Shown in pieces: positions 33,712 through 45,200 of a stretch of DNA of 64,000 nt. Each line of letters starts with the position of its first letter. The first letter of the stretch is position 1. This stretch comes from DAITBA01 sp036824005 (GTDB taxonomy: Bacteria > Pseudomonadota > Gammaproteobacteria > Burkholderiales > Rhodocyclaceae), in the NCBI GenBank assembly GCA_036824005.1, contig DAITBA010000004.1, positions 62,001 to 126,000 on the forward strand, written 5' to 3'. The notes below the pieces were generated by a model, which made no database searches, was not told the DNA's origin, and was given only the letters and a program-made list of their open reading frames with translations. A program made the translations under genes and the position numbers.

Positions 33712-36700
33712 ATGGTTCTCTCTGACATCTGCATCAAGCGACCCGTCTTCGCCACGGTGATGAGCCTGGTGGTGATGCTGATCGGACTGGTGTCCTACAC
33801 CCGGCTGCCGGTGCGCGAATATCCGAAGATCGACGAGCCTGTGGTGACGGTGGACACCACCTACAAGGGCGCAAGCGCCGAGATCATCGAATCGCAGATC
33901 ACCAAACCGCTGGAGGATTCGCTCGCCGGTATCGAAGGCGTGGATGTGCTCTCGTCCATCAGCCGCCAGGAGAACAGCCAGATCACCATCCGCTTCAAGC
34001 TTGAGCGCAACCCCGACAGCGCCGCCGCCGACGTGCGCGACCGGGTGGCGCGGGTGCGCAACCGTTTGCCCCAGGACGTGGACGAGCCGGTAATCGCCAA
34101 GGTGGAGGCCGACGCAAATCCGATCATCTGGATCGCCTTCTCCAGCGACGCCCATTCGCCACTCGAAGTCACCGACGTTGCCAGTCGCATCGTCAAACCG
34201 CGCCTGCAGACGCTGCCCGGAGCGGCGGATGTGCGCGTGTTCGGCGAGCGGCGCTATGCCATGCGCGTGTGGGTCGACCGCGATCGCCTGGCCGCCCACA
34301 GCCTGACGCCCCAGGATGTCGAGGATGCGCTGCGTCGGCAGAACGTCGAGGTGCCGGCGGGGCGCATCGAAAGCCGGCTGCGCGAGTTCTCGGTGGTGGC
34401 CCAGACCGACCTGCAGACGCCGCAGCAGTTCGAAGAAGTGATCGTGCGGCAGGTGAGCGGCTATCCGGTTCGCATTCGTGATCTGGGGCGCGTGGAGATT
34501 GCCGCCGCCTCGGAACGCAGCACGGTGCGTTTCAAGGGCCGGCCCGCGGTGGCGCTCGGCGTCATCAAGCAGGCCACCGCCAATCCACTGGAGCTGTCGA
34601 AGGCGGTGCGAGCCGAACTGCCGCGGGTGGTCGCCGAGCTGCCGCAGGGCATGACAGCGCAGGTCGCCTACGATTCCTCGGTGTTCATCGACCGCTCGAT
34701 CACCGCGGTGTTCTACACCATCGGCGAGGCTGTGCTGCTGGTGGCGCTGATCATCTTTCTGTTCCTGCGCAGCCCGCGTGCCACGGTCATTCCGCTGGTG
34801 ACCATACCGGTATCGCTGATCGGCGCCTTCGCCCTGATGTACGTGTTCGGCTTCACGGTCAACACCCTGACGCTTCTGGCGCTGGTGCTTGCCATCGGTC
34901 TGGTGGTCGATGATGCCATCGTCGTGCTGGAGAACATCTATCGACATATCGAGGAAGGCATGCCGCGGCGACAGGCGGCATTCCAGGGCGCCAAGGAGAT
35001 CGGCTTCGCCGTCATCGCCATGACGCTGACCCTGGCTGCGGTCTATGCGCCGGTGGCCTTCATGACCGGGCGGACCGGCAAGCTGTTCATCGAGTTCGCC
35101 CTGACGCTGGCCGGCGCGGTGCTGGTGTCGGGGTTCGTCGCCCTGACCTTGTCGCCGATGATGTGTTCGGTCATGCTGCGCCACCAGACGAGCCATGGCC
35201 GGCTTTATCTGTGGAGCGAAGGGGTGCTGCAGGGCATGACGGCGGGGTACCGGCAGGTGCTCGGCTGGGCGCTGCGCCACCGCTGGGTCGTGCTACTGGC
35301 ATTCATTCTGGTCGCCGGAGCGAGCTACGGGCTGCTCAAAGCGCTCAAGTCGGAGCTGGCGCCGGTGGAAGACCGGGGCGTCGTTGTCGGCATCTTTCTC
35401 GGTCCGGAGGGGGCGACCATCGACTACACCGATCGCTATGCCCGCGAGCTGGAGAAGATCTACGCCAACACCAAGGACATCGAGCGCTACTTCGTCGTCG
35501 GCGGCAATCCGGTCGTGTCCCAGGGCATTTCCTTCGTTGGCCTGATCGACTGGAATCAGCGCACGCGCAAGTCCGTGGATATCGCCAAGGAACTGCAGCC
35601 CAAGTTTTTCGGCATCCCCGGTGTGCTGGCCTTTCCGGTGACACCGCCCTCGCTCGGTCAGAGCCCGCGTGAGCGGCCGGTGAATTTCGTCATCCTTACG
35701 TCGGCCTCGTACCAGGAATTGCAGGACATGGCCAATCGCATCATGGCGGAAGTGGCGAAGAATCCCGGTTTCATTACGCCCGACACGGATCTCAAGCTGA
35801 ACAAACCGGAGCTGTCGGTGGTGGTGGATCGCTACAAAGCCTCGGACATGAACGTCCAGATCGAGACCGTCGGCCGCACCCTGGAAACCATGCTCGGCGG
35901 TCGTCAGGTGACGCGCTTCAAGAAAGACGCCGAGCAGTACGACGTCATTGTGCAGGTCGCCCCGCGCGAGCGCGCCACGCCCCATGACATCAGCGACATC
36001 TTCGTGCGCGGCTGGAATGAGCGCATGATCCCGCTGTCCAACCTGGTCAAGGTGGAAGAGCGGGTATCGCCGCGGGAGTTGAATCACTTCGGCCAGCGGC
36101 GTGCCGTCACCATTTCGGCCAATCTGGCGCCCGGCTACACCATGGGGGAGGCACTCGCTTTCCTCGACCAGACGGCGCGCAACATCCTGCCGCCCGGCTA
36201 TGCCATCGACTACAACGGCCAGTCACGCGAATTCCGCGTTGCCACCGGCGGGCTCGCGCTGACCTTTGCCTTGGCGCTGGCCTTCATTTATCTCGTGCTG
36301 GCGGCCCAGTTCGAGAGCTTCCGCGATCCGTTCATCATCATGCTCACGGTCCCCGTGGCCATGGCCGGCGCGCTCGCAGCGCTGTACTTCACCGGCAACA
36401 CGCTCAACGTCTACTCCCAGATCGGCCTGGTGACGCTGGTCGGACTGATCACCAAGCATGGCATCCTGATCGTCGAATTCGCCAACCAGTTGCAGGAGCA
36501 GGGGCGGGCGCTGCGCGATGCCATCGTCGAGGCAGCGGTGTTGCGCCTGCGGCCGATTCTGATGACCACCGGTGCCATGGTGCTCGGTGCCGTGCCTCTG
36601 GCATTCGCCACGGGCGCCGGGGCGGAATCGCGGCAGCAGATCGGCTGGGTGATCGTCGGCGGGCTGCTGCTGGGAACTCTGCTCACGCTATTCGTCGTCC

Positions 36701-36780
36701 CGACCGTTTATTCGCTGGTGGCGCGCGGGCGGGAAGCCGAGCCTGAGGCGGAAACCGCGGTCGGCGGCGCTAGCGCATGA
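33712..36780 (+). CDS. RND efflux pump permease (HAE1-type)
   Basis: 1022 residues. Twelve-helix layout: first helix (about 12-30), large periplasmic loop, helices 2-7 (about 335-540), second loop, helices 8-12 (about 855-1005). The proton-relay Asp pair is seen in AIGLVVDDAIVVLENIYRH, and GxxPR-like turns occur in the loops. It belongs to the multidrug (AcrB/MexB-like) branch; the metal-efflux signature of CusA-type pumps is not seen. The substrate cannot be told from sequence. The last gene of the pair, it ends 10 bases before the convergent oxyR stop. Confidence 0.92.
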   Translation: MVLSDICIKRPVFATVMSLVVMLIGLVSYTRLPVREYPKIDEPVVTVDTTYKGASAEIIESQITKPLEDSLAGIEGVDVLSSISRQENSQITIRFKLERNPDSAAADVRDRVARVRNRLPQDVDEPVIAKVEADANPIIWIAFSSDAHSPLEVTDVASRIVKPRLQTLPGAADVRVFGERRYAMRVWVDRDRLAAHSLTPQDVEDALRRQNVEVPAGRIESRLREFSVVAQTDLQTPQQFEEVIVRQVSGYPVRIRDLGRVEIAAASERSTVRFKGRPAVALGVIKQATANPLELSKAVRAELPRVVAELPQGMTAQVAYDSSVFIDRSITAVFYTIGEAVLLVALIIFLFLRSPRATVIPLVTIPVSLIGAFALMYVFGFTVNTLTLLALVLAIGLVVDDAIVVLENIYRHIEEGMPRRQAAFQGAKEIGFAVIAMTLTLAAVYAPVAFMTGRTGKLFIEFALTLAGAVLVSGFVALTLSPMMCSVMLRHQTSHGRLYLWSEGVLQGMTAGYRQVLGWALRHRWVVLLAFILVAGASYGLLKALKSELAPVEDRGVVVGIFLGPEGATIDYTDRYARELEKIYANTKDIERYFVVGGNPVVSQGISFVGLIDWNQRTRKSVDIAKELQPKFFGIPGVLAFPVTPPSLGQSPRERPVNFVILTSASYQELQDMANRIMAEVAKNPGFITPDTDLKLNKPELSVVVDRYKASDMNVQIETVGRTLETMLGGRQVTRFKKDAEQYDVIVQVAPRERATPHDISDIFVRGWNERMIPLSNLVKVEERVSPRELNHFGQRRAVTISANLAPGYTMGEALAFLDQTARNILPPGYAIDYNGQSREFRVATGGLALTFALALAFIYLVLAAQFESFRDPFIIMLTVPVAMAGALAALYFTGNTLNVYSQIGLVTLVGLITKHGILIVEFANQLQEQGRALRDAIVEAAVLRLRPILMTTGAMVLGAVPLAFATGAGAESRQQIGWVIVGGLLLGTLLTLFVVPTVYSLVARGREAEPEAETAVGGASA

Positions 36781-36790
36781 GCCGGCCGGG

Positions 36791-37708
36791 CTAACGCGCC
36801 TTCTTTCCCACCATCTCCACTCCAGGCAGTCGCAGCGAGCGAACCGCCGCGGCCAGGGTCTCGATGGCCTTTTCCCGACTGAAGCTGTTGCGCCAGGCAA
36901 GAGCAATGCGGCGCGCCGGCGCCGGCGCCGCGAACGGTACGACCTTGAGCAGCGGCGAGCGATACTTGGCGGCGTTGGCCGTACATGGCAGCACGGTGAT
37001 GCCCAGGCCGGAGGCGACCATGTTGCGGATCGTTTCCAGCGAATTGCCCTGCTGGGTATCGCCCCCCTTGGTGGTGAGCTCCGGGCAGGCCTCCACCACC
37101 TGGTTGCTGAAGCAGTGACCGACGTTTAGCAGCAGCACCCGCTCCCTGGTCAGCTCCTTGGACTTGATGGAAGTCCTGCCAGCCCAGTCGTGCCCGGCCG
37201 GGACCACGATCTCGAAGGGTTCGTCGTAGAGCGGTTCCGTGGCGATGCCCGGCGCGCCGAAGGGCAGGGCGATGACGATCACATCGAGCTTGCCGTTCCT
37301 GAGCAGAGTGTCGAGGTTGGCGGTGATGTTCTCCTCCACCTCCAGGGGCATCTGCGGCGCCTTTTTGTGCAGGACCGGGATCAGCTCAGGCAGCAAATAC
37401 GGCCCGACGGTGTAGATCACGCCCAGGCGTAGCGGCCCGATCAACTGATCCATGCCTTGACGGGCGATCTCCTTGATCTTGCCGATTTCCTCCAGCGCAC
37501 GCTGTGCCTGTTCGACGACGCGCGCGCCGATTGCCGTCACGCTTACCTCGGTTCTACTGCGCTCGAAAAGGGCAACGCCCAACTCATCCTCCAGCTTCTG
37601 CACGGCGAGCGACAGCGCCGGCTGGCTGACGAAACAGCGCTCTGCAGCGCGGCGGAAATTGCGCTCCTGGGCCACCGCGACGATGTAGCGAAGATCGTTC
37701 AGGTTCAT
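36791..37708 (-). CDS. oxyR: Hydrogen peroxide sensor / regulator OxyR
   Basis: 305 residues from ATG 37708 with GGAGG upstream. LysR-type: N-terminal helix-turn-helix (FRRAAERCFVSQPALSLAVQKLEDELG). The redox pair is at C199 and C208 (GHCFSNQVVEAC), with the same numbering and spacing as Escherichia coli OxyR, so it should sense peroxide by disulfide formation. It is divergent from rubrerythrin, rubredoxin and katG, which are the expected targets and include the remains of dps. Confidence 0.95.
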   Translation of the reverse strand: MNLNDLRYIVAVAQERNFRRAAERCFVSQPALSLAVQKLEDELGVALFERSRTEVSVTAIGARVVEQAQRALEEIGKIKEIARQGMDQLIGPLRLGVIYTVGPYLLPELIPVLHKKAPQMPLEVEENITANLDTLLRNGKLDVIVIALPFGAPGIATEPLYDEPFEIVVPAGHDWAGRTSIKSKELTRERVLLLNVGHCFSNQVVEACPELTTKGGDTQQGNSLETIRNMVASGLGITVLPCTANAAKYRSPLLKVVPFAAPAPARRIALAWRNSFSREKAIETLAAAVRSLRLPGVEMVGKKAR

Positions 37709-37863
37709 CGGTATTGCCTCCACGGTAAACCAGTCTGTGATAGGTATAGTAAATCAAGATGGTTTGAAAAGACAATTGGCCAAATCACAGCCCGGTCCGT
37801 ACACTGCGAACCGTGTCAGGCATTTATGTCATATGAGCAACTTCAAAACGACAGGAGATCACA
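37709..37863. promoter_or_regulatory. oxyR / rubrerythrin divergent control region
   Basis: 155 bases between divergent starts. A partial OxyR-like half site (GATAG followed by an AT-rich GTATAGTAAATC stretch) lies at about 37739-37755. The AT content is clearly above the surroundings. No complete four-element OxyR site can be read with confidence. Confidence 0.35.
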
Positions 37864-38337
37864 ATGAAGCGACCCGAAATCAAAACCATCCAAAACCTCG
37901 AAGCGGCCTTCGCCGGCGAGTCGATGGCCCACATCAAGTACCGCTACTTCGCCAAGCTGGCGCGTGCTGCCGGCGACGACGACACGGCCCGCGTGTTCGA
38001 GGAGACCGCCGACCAGGAAGTGCAACACGCCTTCGGCCACCTCGACCTGCTCTACCCGGCGGCCGAGATGACGCCGGCCAAGTGCCTCGACATCGCCATC
38101 GCTGGTGAGACTTACGAGTACAGCGAGATGTACCCGGGCTTCCGCCAGACCGCGGTGGCCGAAGGCCAGGCCGCGGCGGTAGCCGAGATCGACGAACAGA
38201 TCGCCGAATCGAAGGAACACGCCGCGCGCTTCAAGGCGACCCTGGAGAAAGCGGCCAAACGCTTCGCCGCCCTGGCCAAGGTGGAAGAGCGGCACGCCAA
38301 TCACTACTGCGCCGTACGCGAGCGGGTGGCGGCTTGA
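37864..38337 (+). CDS. Rubrerythrin (ferritin-like, without rubredoxin domain)
   Basis: 157 residues with AGGAG upstream. The di-iron four-helix bundle carries the Glu/His ligands in AFAGESMAHIKYRYFA (about 15-30) and EETADQEVQHA (about 46-56), and the second pair in AGETYEYSEMYPGF and KVEERHANHY. The C-terminal rubredoxin domain of classic rubrerythrin is missing; a separate rubredoxin is encoded 30 bases downstream and probably supplies electrons. It reduces peroxide to water. Under likely OxyR control. Confidence 0.92.
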   Translation: MKRPEIKTIQNLEAAFAGESMAHIKYRYFAKLARAAGDDDTARVFEETADQEVQHAFGHLDLLYPAAEMTPAKCLDIAIAGETYEYSEMYPGFRQTAVAEGQAAAVAEIDEQIAESKEHAARFKATLEKAAKRFAALAKVEERHANHYCAVRERVAA

Positions 38338-38367
38338 ATGAAATCTGAACGGAAAAGGAGAAACGAC

Positions 38368-38541
38368 ATGAAAGTATGGCAATGCATCGTTTGCGGCTTC
38401 ATTTACGACGAAGCCAAGGGTCTGCCCGAGGAAGGCATCGCTGCCGGCACCCGCTGGCAGGACATTCCCGGCGATTGGGCCTGTCCGGACTGCGGCGTAG
38501 CCAAGGCCGACTTCGAGATGGTCGAAGTCGTGCCCGCGTGA
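38368..38541 (+). CDS. Rubredoxin
   Basis: 57 residues from ATG 38368 (AAAAGGAG upstream; a start at 38338 would add 10 basic residues and has no such site). Two iron-binding knuckles: CIVCG (C6, C9) and CPDCG near residues 36-40. One-electron carrier. It lies between rubrerythrin and katG and is presumably reduced by the flavoprotein encoded at 41064-42203, giving a local NADH-flavoprotein-rubredoxin-rubrerythrin chain. Confidence 0.93.
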   Translation: MKVWQCIVCGFIYDEAKGLPEEGIAAGTRWQDIPGDWACPDCGVAKADFEMVEVVPA

Positions 38542-38605
38542 GGGTACGGCGGCAGGCGTCCTGACAGTTGGCTTTACAACCCCCAAAGGTCAAAGGAGAA
38601 CGAAG

Positions 38606-40801
<2,196 letters not shown>

Positions 40802-40871
40802 TTTCAGCTCACAACCGGTTTCGGCGGTATGGCCCACCGCCACCGCTGAACCGGAACGATAGGACAAGCAC

Positions 40872-41048
40872 ATAAACGTCGGCATTAACGACTCGGATCG
40901 CAGGGAAATCGTCCATGGGCTGTCGCGCGCGCTTGGTCTCCCGGTTGTCGAATAGGCCAATGATCAGCCCAGCGCCGACCTGCTGACCCAGCGCATGCAG
41001 GTGCATGAAAAAAGCGCCTGGATGTTGCGCAGCCTGCTGGAGCAATGA
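40872..41048 (+). pseudogene. dps: Dps remnant with a large internal deletion
   Basis: Reading from 40872 gives INVGINDSDRREIVHGLSRA, the Dps N-terminus with its start Met changed to Ile (ATA), then LGLPVVE and TAG. In the same frame directly after comes ANDQPSADLLTQRMQVHEKS and AWMLRSLLEQ to TGA at 41046-41048, the Dps C-terminus. The roughly 100 central residues, including the ferroxidase site, are gone. AGGA remains upstream of the old start. The remnant lies in the OxyR regulon between katG and the rubredoxin reductase gene, exactly where a functional dps would make sense. Confidence 0.8.
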
Positions 41049-41063
41049 AAGGAGCATGACAAG

Positions 41064-42203
41064 TTGAACGATCCCATCATCGTCGTCGGCAGCGGACTCG
41101 CGGGCTATACCGTCGCCCGCGAGTTGCGCAAGCTGGACAGGCAGGCGCCCCTGATCATGGTGACGCAGGACAGCGGCGACTTCTACTCGAAGCCGACGCT
41201 TTCGAACGCCTTCGCGCAGAGGAAGTCGCCGGAGCAACTGGTGACGACGCTGGCCGAGGGCATGGCCGGGCAGTTGGACATGACGCTGCTCAAGAGCACG
41301 CGCGTCACCAGCATCGACACAGCCGCCAGGGTCGTTGCCTCGACCGTCGGCGAGCACCGCTACCGTGCGCTGGTACTGGCCGTCGGTGCCGATGCCATTC
41401 GCCTGCCGCTCGCCGGCGATGGTGCCGGCGACGTGCTGTCGGTCAATGACCTTGCCGACTATGCCCGTTTCCGCGCTGCCGTGGGCGCGGCGCGCCGCGT
41501 GGCCGTCATCGGCGCCGGGCTCATCGGTTGCGAGTTTGCCAACGATCTGGCGGGCGCTGGTTACGCGGTGACCGTGGTCGATCCGACCGCCTACCCGCTC
41601 GCCAACCTCCTGCCGGAGGCGGCCGGTCGTAGCCTGATCGGGCCGCTGGAGAATGCGGGCGTCATTTGGCGCTTCGGCCGGTCGGTGAGTTCGGTGGATC
41701 GTATCCAGGGGGGCTATCGACTGACGCTGGACGACGGCTCGACGCTGGATGCGGATGCCGTGCTGTCGGCGGTGGGTCTGCGCCCGCGCACGGCTCTGGC
41801 GCGCGCGGCGGGGCTGGCCGTCAACCGCGGCATCGTTGTCGACCCTTACGGGTGCACCAGCAGCGAGGCCGTCTTCGCCCTCGGCGACTGCGCCGAGTAC
41901 GGCGGCACCGTGCTGCCTTATGTGGCGCCGATCATGAACGGGGCGCGTGCCCTGGCGCAGACATTGGCCGGCACACCGACTGCTATCGTCTTTCCGCCCA
42001 TGCCCGTGGTCGTCAAGACGCCGGCCTGCCCGGTGGCGGTGCTGCCGCCGCCGCGCGGTGCCGCCGGTAAATGGCGGGTCGTGGAGAACGGCGAGGGCGT
42101 GAAAATGACTTACACCGACGTTGACGAGCGTCTGCAGGGCTTCGCGCTCACGGGCGCCAAGGCGGCACAGCGGCAGGCCATGGTCCGGCTGCTGCCGGGC
42201 TGA
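41064..42203 (+). CDS. FAD-dependent oxidoreductase, rubredoxin reductase-like
   Basis: 379 residues starting at TTG 41064, with AAAGGAG 9 bases upstream; the nearby ATG at 41056 runs into a stop. FAD motif IIVVGSGLAGYTVAREL at 5-21, NAD motif RVAVIGAGLIGCEFANDL near 145-162, and the second FAD motif VFALGDCAEYG near 271-281. The overall type is that of rubredoxin-NAD+ reductase (AlkT/RubB-like). With rubredoxin and rubrerythrin upstream it likely completes a peroxide-reducing chain using NADH. A GC hairpin follows. Confidence 0.85.
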   Translation: MNDPIIVVGSGLAGYTVARELRKLDRQAPLIMVTQDSGDFYSKPTLSNAFAQRKSPEQLVTTLAEGMAGQLDMTLLKSTRVTSIDTAARVVASTVGEHRYRALVLAVGADAIRLPLAGDGAGDVLSVNDLADYARFRAAVGAARRVAVIGAGLIGCEFANDLAGAGYAVTVVDPTAYPLANLLPEAAGRSLIGPLENAGVIWRFGRSVSSVDRIQGGYRLTLDDGSTLDADAVLSAVGLRPRTALARAAGLAVNRGIVVDPYGCTSSEAVFALGDCAEYGGTVLPYVAPIMNGARALAQTLAGTPTAIVFPPMPVVVKTPACPVAVLPPPRGAAGKWRVVENGEGVKMTYTDVDERLQGFALTGAKAAQRQAMVRLLPG

Positions 42204-42214
42204 GAAACACGAAA

Positions 42215-42231
42215 CCCCGCCGGAGGCGGGG
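42215..42231 (+). terminator. GC-rich hairpin after the rubredoxin reductase gene
   Basis: A 7-bp stem CCCCGCC / GGCGGGG with a GGA loop, 12 bases after the stop. The following CTTCGTT is a poor T-run, so termination may be partial. Confidence 0.5.
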
Positions 42232-42257
42232 CTTCGTTCGCCAGGACGCTTGGCGCG

Positions 42258-42326
42258 TCACAGCCCAAAGTACAGGCGGGACTGCTCCAACACTCGGGCG
42301 ATAGCTTCGTGGAAGTCGTATTCCAT
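42258..42326 (-). CDS. Possible 22-residue small protein
   Basis: ATG at 42326 with GGAGGAGG 11 bases upstream on the minus strand, a stronger site than most long genes here have. The peptide begins MEYDFHEAIARVLEQ and ends in YFGL; it can form one amphipathic helix. It follows miaA (125 bases downstream of its stop) in the same direction. No known family; the Shine-Dalgarno match could be chance. Confidence 0.35.
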   Translation of the reverse strand: MEYDFHEAIARVLEQSRLYFGL

Positions 42327-42451
42327 AAGACTGTCCTCCTCCGTGTGTCCGTAATAGACCGGGTTGCGTTGCGGCGCGCGCGGCGCGTACATACTTGAGG
42401 GACGCTGGTGCCGCGGAGAAGTTCCCGCAGTCTTCCGTGCCGGCGGCCTGG

Positions 42452-43402
42452 TCAGGTGGCGGCGTCGAGGCAGCGCGCGACCGCGGCATCGACGCGGGCG
42501 GTCACGTCCGGGGCGAGGCAATCCACCGCCTTGACATCCGGCATCGCCCGCAGCCAGGTGAGCTGCCGTTTCGCCAATTGACGCGTGGCGAAGATGCCCC
42601 GGTCGTGCAGCTCCTCCCGGGGCAATTCTCCTTCCAGGCACTGCCACACCTGCCGGTAGCCGACGCAGCGCATCGCGGGCAGCCCCGCATGCAGGCGGTA
42701 GCGGGCGCGCAGAGCCTCCACCTCCTCAATCAGACCGGCGGCGAGCATGGCCTCGAAGCGCTGAGCGATGCGCCGGTGCAGCGCGCTTCGCTCCGAAGGC
42801 AACAGCGCCAACTGTATCAGGCGGTAGGGCAGGGGGTTGTCGCGTCGCGCCTGCAAGGAAATCGACATCGGCATGCCAGTGAGCCGCACGACCTCCAGGG
42901 CCCGCTGGATGCGCTGGGCGTCGGTGGGTTTGAGACGGGCGGCGGTGTCCGGGTCGAGCCGCGCGAGTTGCGCATGCAGCGCCGGCCAGCCGTGTTCCAG
43001 GGCTGCCTGCTCGATCTCGCTGCGCAGTCCGACATCGGCCGCGGGCAGTTCGGACAAACCTTCGCGCAGCGCCTTGAAGTAGAGCATGGTGCCGCCGACC
43101 AGCAAGGGCACCTTGCCCCGCGCCGTGATCTCGGCCATGACATGCAGGGCGTCGGCGCGGAAGCGCGCTGCGGAGTAGTTTTCTTCGGGCGTGAGGATGT
43201 CGATCAGATGATGGGGAAAGCGCGCCCGCGTCGTTGCGTCCGGCTTGGCGGTGCCGATGTCCATGCCGCGATAGACCTGCGCCGAGTCGACGCTGACGAT
43301 CTCCAGGGGCAAGCGCGCGGCGAGCTCCAGCGCCACGGCGGTCTTGCCGCTGGCGGTGGGGCCCATCAGGCACAGCGCCGGCGGCAGGTGCTCGCCAGTC
43401 AT
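42452..43402 (-). CDS. miaA: tRNA dimethylallyltransferase
   Basis: 316 residues from ATG 43402, overlapping the mutL stop by 4 bases (ATGA). P-loop GPTASGKT near 14-21, the VSVDSAQVYRGMDIGTAKP segment and HHLIDI are typical. MiaA adds dimethylallyl to A37 of tRNAs reading UNN codons. mutL-miaA coupling is the usual proteobacterial order; hfq, often next, is not here. Confidence 0.96.
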   Translation of the reverse strand: MTGEHLPPALCLMGPTASGKTAVALELAARLPLEIVSVDSAQVYRGMDIGTAKPDATTRARFPHHLIDILTPEENYSAARFRADALHVMAEITARGKVPLLVGGTMLYFKALREGLSELPAADVGLRSEIEQAALEHGWPALHAQLARLDPDTAARLKPTDAQRIQRALEVVRLTGMPMSISLQARRDNPLPYRLIQLALLPSERSALHRRIAQRFEAMLAAGLIEEVEALRARYRLHAGLPAMRCVGYRQVWQCLEGELPREELHDRGIFATRQLAKRQLTWLRAMPDVKAVDCLAPDVTARVDAAVARCLDAAT

Positions 43403-45153
43403 CGGCCGCGCAGGAACAGCCGGTCCAACTCGGCCATGGTGAGCTGCGTCCACGTGGGTCGGCCGTGATTGCATTGGTCGGCGCGCTCCGTGGCTTCCAT
43501 TTCCCGCAGCAGGGCGTTCATCTCCGGAATGGTCAGGTTGCGATGGGCGCGCACGGCGCCGTGGCAGGCCAAGGTCGCCAGCAGTTCGTTGCGCCGGGCG
43601 GTGATCACATCGCTGGCCGGGAAGTCCCTCAGCTCCGCGAGCAGCGCCCGCACCAGTTCCTGTACCGGCGCACGCATGAGCGGCGCCGGCACGCTGCGCA
43701 CCGTCAGCTGGTTCGGGCCGGCAGCCGTCAGGTCGAAACCGAGCTGTGCAAGCGCATCACGATGTTCCTGGGCCGTTGCCATCTCCCGGGCATCGGCGGG
43801 AAACAGGGCGGGGATCAGTAGTTGCTGCGCGGCGGGAGCCTCGTCCAGGGCATTCTTGAGTTTCTCGTAGAGGATGCGCTCGTGGGCGGCGTGCATGTCC
43901 ACCAGCACCAGCCCGTTGTCGTTCTGCGCCAGGATGTAGACCCCGTGCAGCTGCGCCAGCGCAAAGCCCAGTGGGGGCGAAACGGCCGCGAATTGTTCTG
44001 CGCCCGGGGTCCTCGCGGGCGACGCTGGCGTGTGCGTTGCCCGCTGGGCAAGCTCGAAATAGGCGGGGACTGGCTGCTCGACGGCAAGCGCGGTCTGATG
44101 TGGCACGGCCGCAAAGACTGACGACACGGGACGGGGGGACGCCGCCGCGCTCGCATCGGCCGCTGCCGCCTCCGCCACGGGTGTGGCGAGCGCCCGCTGC
44201 AGGGCATGAAACACGAACTGATGCACGGCGCGGGCATCGCGGAAGCGCACCTCGATCTTGGCAGGATGGACATTGACATCGACGCCGTAGGGATCGAGCG
44301 TCAGGAACAGCACGTATGCCGGGTGGCGGCTGCCATGCAGGATGTCGACATAAGCCTCGCGCGCGGCGTGACTGAGCAGCTTGTCGCGCACGAAGCGGCC
44401 GTTGACGTAGAAGTATTGGGCGTCGCGCGAAGGCCGCGAGAAGGCGGGCAGGGCCGCGAATCCGGAAAGACGCAGGTCGCCGGCCTGGGCATCGACCTGG
44501 CGCGCGTGGCCGACGAAATCCTCGCCCAGCAGCTCGACAACGCGCCGCTCAAGCGCACCGGCGGGGAGCCGGCGCGTAATCCGGCCGTTGTGCGTGAGCT
44601 GGAATTGCACATCCGGGCGCGCCAGCGCGCTGCGACGGAGCACCTCGTCGCAGTGGGCGTATTCGGTCTGCTCGGACTTGAGAAACTTGCGCCGCGCCGG
44701 CGTGTTGAAATAGAGATCCCCGACTTCGATTACCGTTCCAGCGGCAAGCGCCGCCGGCGCGACTGCGCCCTCACCGCTGTCGATGCGGTAGGCGCGTGGC
44801 GCACCGCGCTCGCGGCTGACGATGGCGACGCGGGCAACAGCGGCGATGGCCGCCAGCGCCTCGCCGCGGAAACCCATGGTTGCGACATGTTCCAGATCGT
44901 CCAGCGTGGCAATCTTGCTGGTCGCATGGCGCGCCAGGGCGAGCGGCAGGTCTTCGGCGGCGAGCCCGCCGCCGTCGTCGGCCACGCGGATGCTACGCAC
45001 GCCGCCCTGGGCCAGTTGCACGTCGATTTCCCCCGCACCGGCGTCAAGGCTGTTCTCCAGCAGTTCCTTGATCACCGAAGCAGGCCGCTCGACAACCTCG
45101 CCAGCGGCGATCTGGTTGATGAGCAACTCGGGCAGCGGTTTGATCGAGGGCAT
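43399..45153 (-). CDS. mutL: DNA mismatch repair protein MutL
   Basis: 584 residues from ATG 45153 (MPSIKPLPELL). GHKL ATPase motifs: ELLENSLDAGA, DDGGGL and TMGFRGEALAAIAAV. Central Pro/Ala-rich linker (about 325-390). The C-terminal domain has DMHAAHERILYE, matching the DQHA-x2-E-x4-E endonuclease motif except for Met in place of Gln, so this MutL may nick DNA itself, as expected in bacteria without Dam-directed repair. Usual length; followed by miaA. Confidence 0.95.
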   Translation of the reverse strand: MPSIKPLPELLINQIAAGEVVERPASVIKELLENSLDAGAGEIDVQLAQGGVRSIRVADDGGGLAAEDLPLALARHATSKIATLDDLEHVATMGFRGEALAAIAAVARVAIVSRERGAPRAYRIDSGEGAVAPAALAAGTVIEVGDLYFNTPARRKFLKSEQTEYAHCDEVLRRSALARPDVQFQLTHNGRITRRLPAGALERRVVELLGEDFVGHARQVDAQAGDLRLSGFAALPAFSRPSRDAQYFYVNGRFVRDKLLSHAAREAYVDILHGSRHPAYVLFLTLDPYGVDVNVHPAKIEVRFRDARAVHQFVFHALQRALATPVAEAAAADASAAASPRPVSSVFAAVPHQTALAVEQPVPAYFELAQRATHTPASPARTPGAEQFAAVSPPLGFALAQLHGVYILAQNDNGLVLVDMHAAHERILYEKLKNALDEAPAAQQLLIPALFPADAREMATAQEHRDALAQLGFDLTAAGPNQLTVRSVPAPLMRAPVQELVRALLAELRDFPASDVITARRNELLATLACHGAVRAHRNLTIPEMNALLREMEATERADQCNHGRPTWTQLTMAELDRLFLRGR

Positions 45154-45200
45154 GGAGGCGCTGCGGATCGAGGAACGACTATTCTGAAGAGTTCGCTTGC

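Noticed and set aside
33589..35280. 563-codon minus-strand frame opposite the RND permease
   Set aside because: His/Arg/Gly-rich low-complexity shadow of a well-conserved gene, with no ribosome site and no domain.
40872..40955. A 27-codon small protein starting at ATA
   Set aside because: The sequence is the N-terminus of Dps and the C-terminus follows in frame after the stop, so a decayed dps is the simpler explanation.
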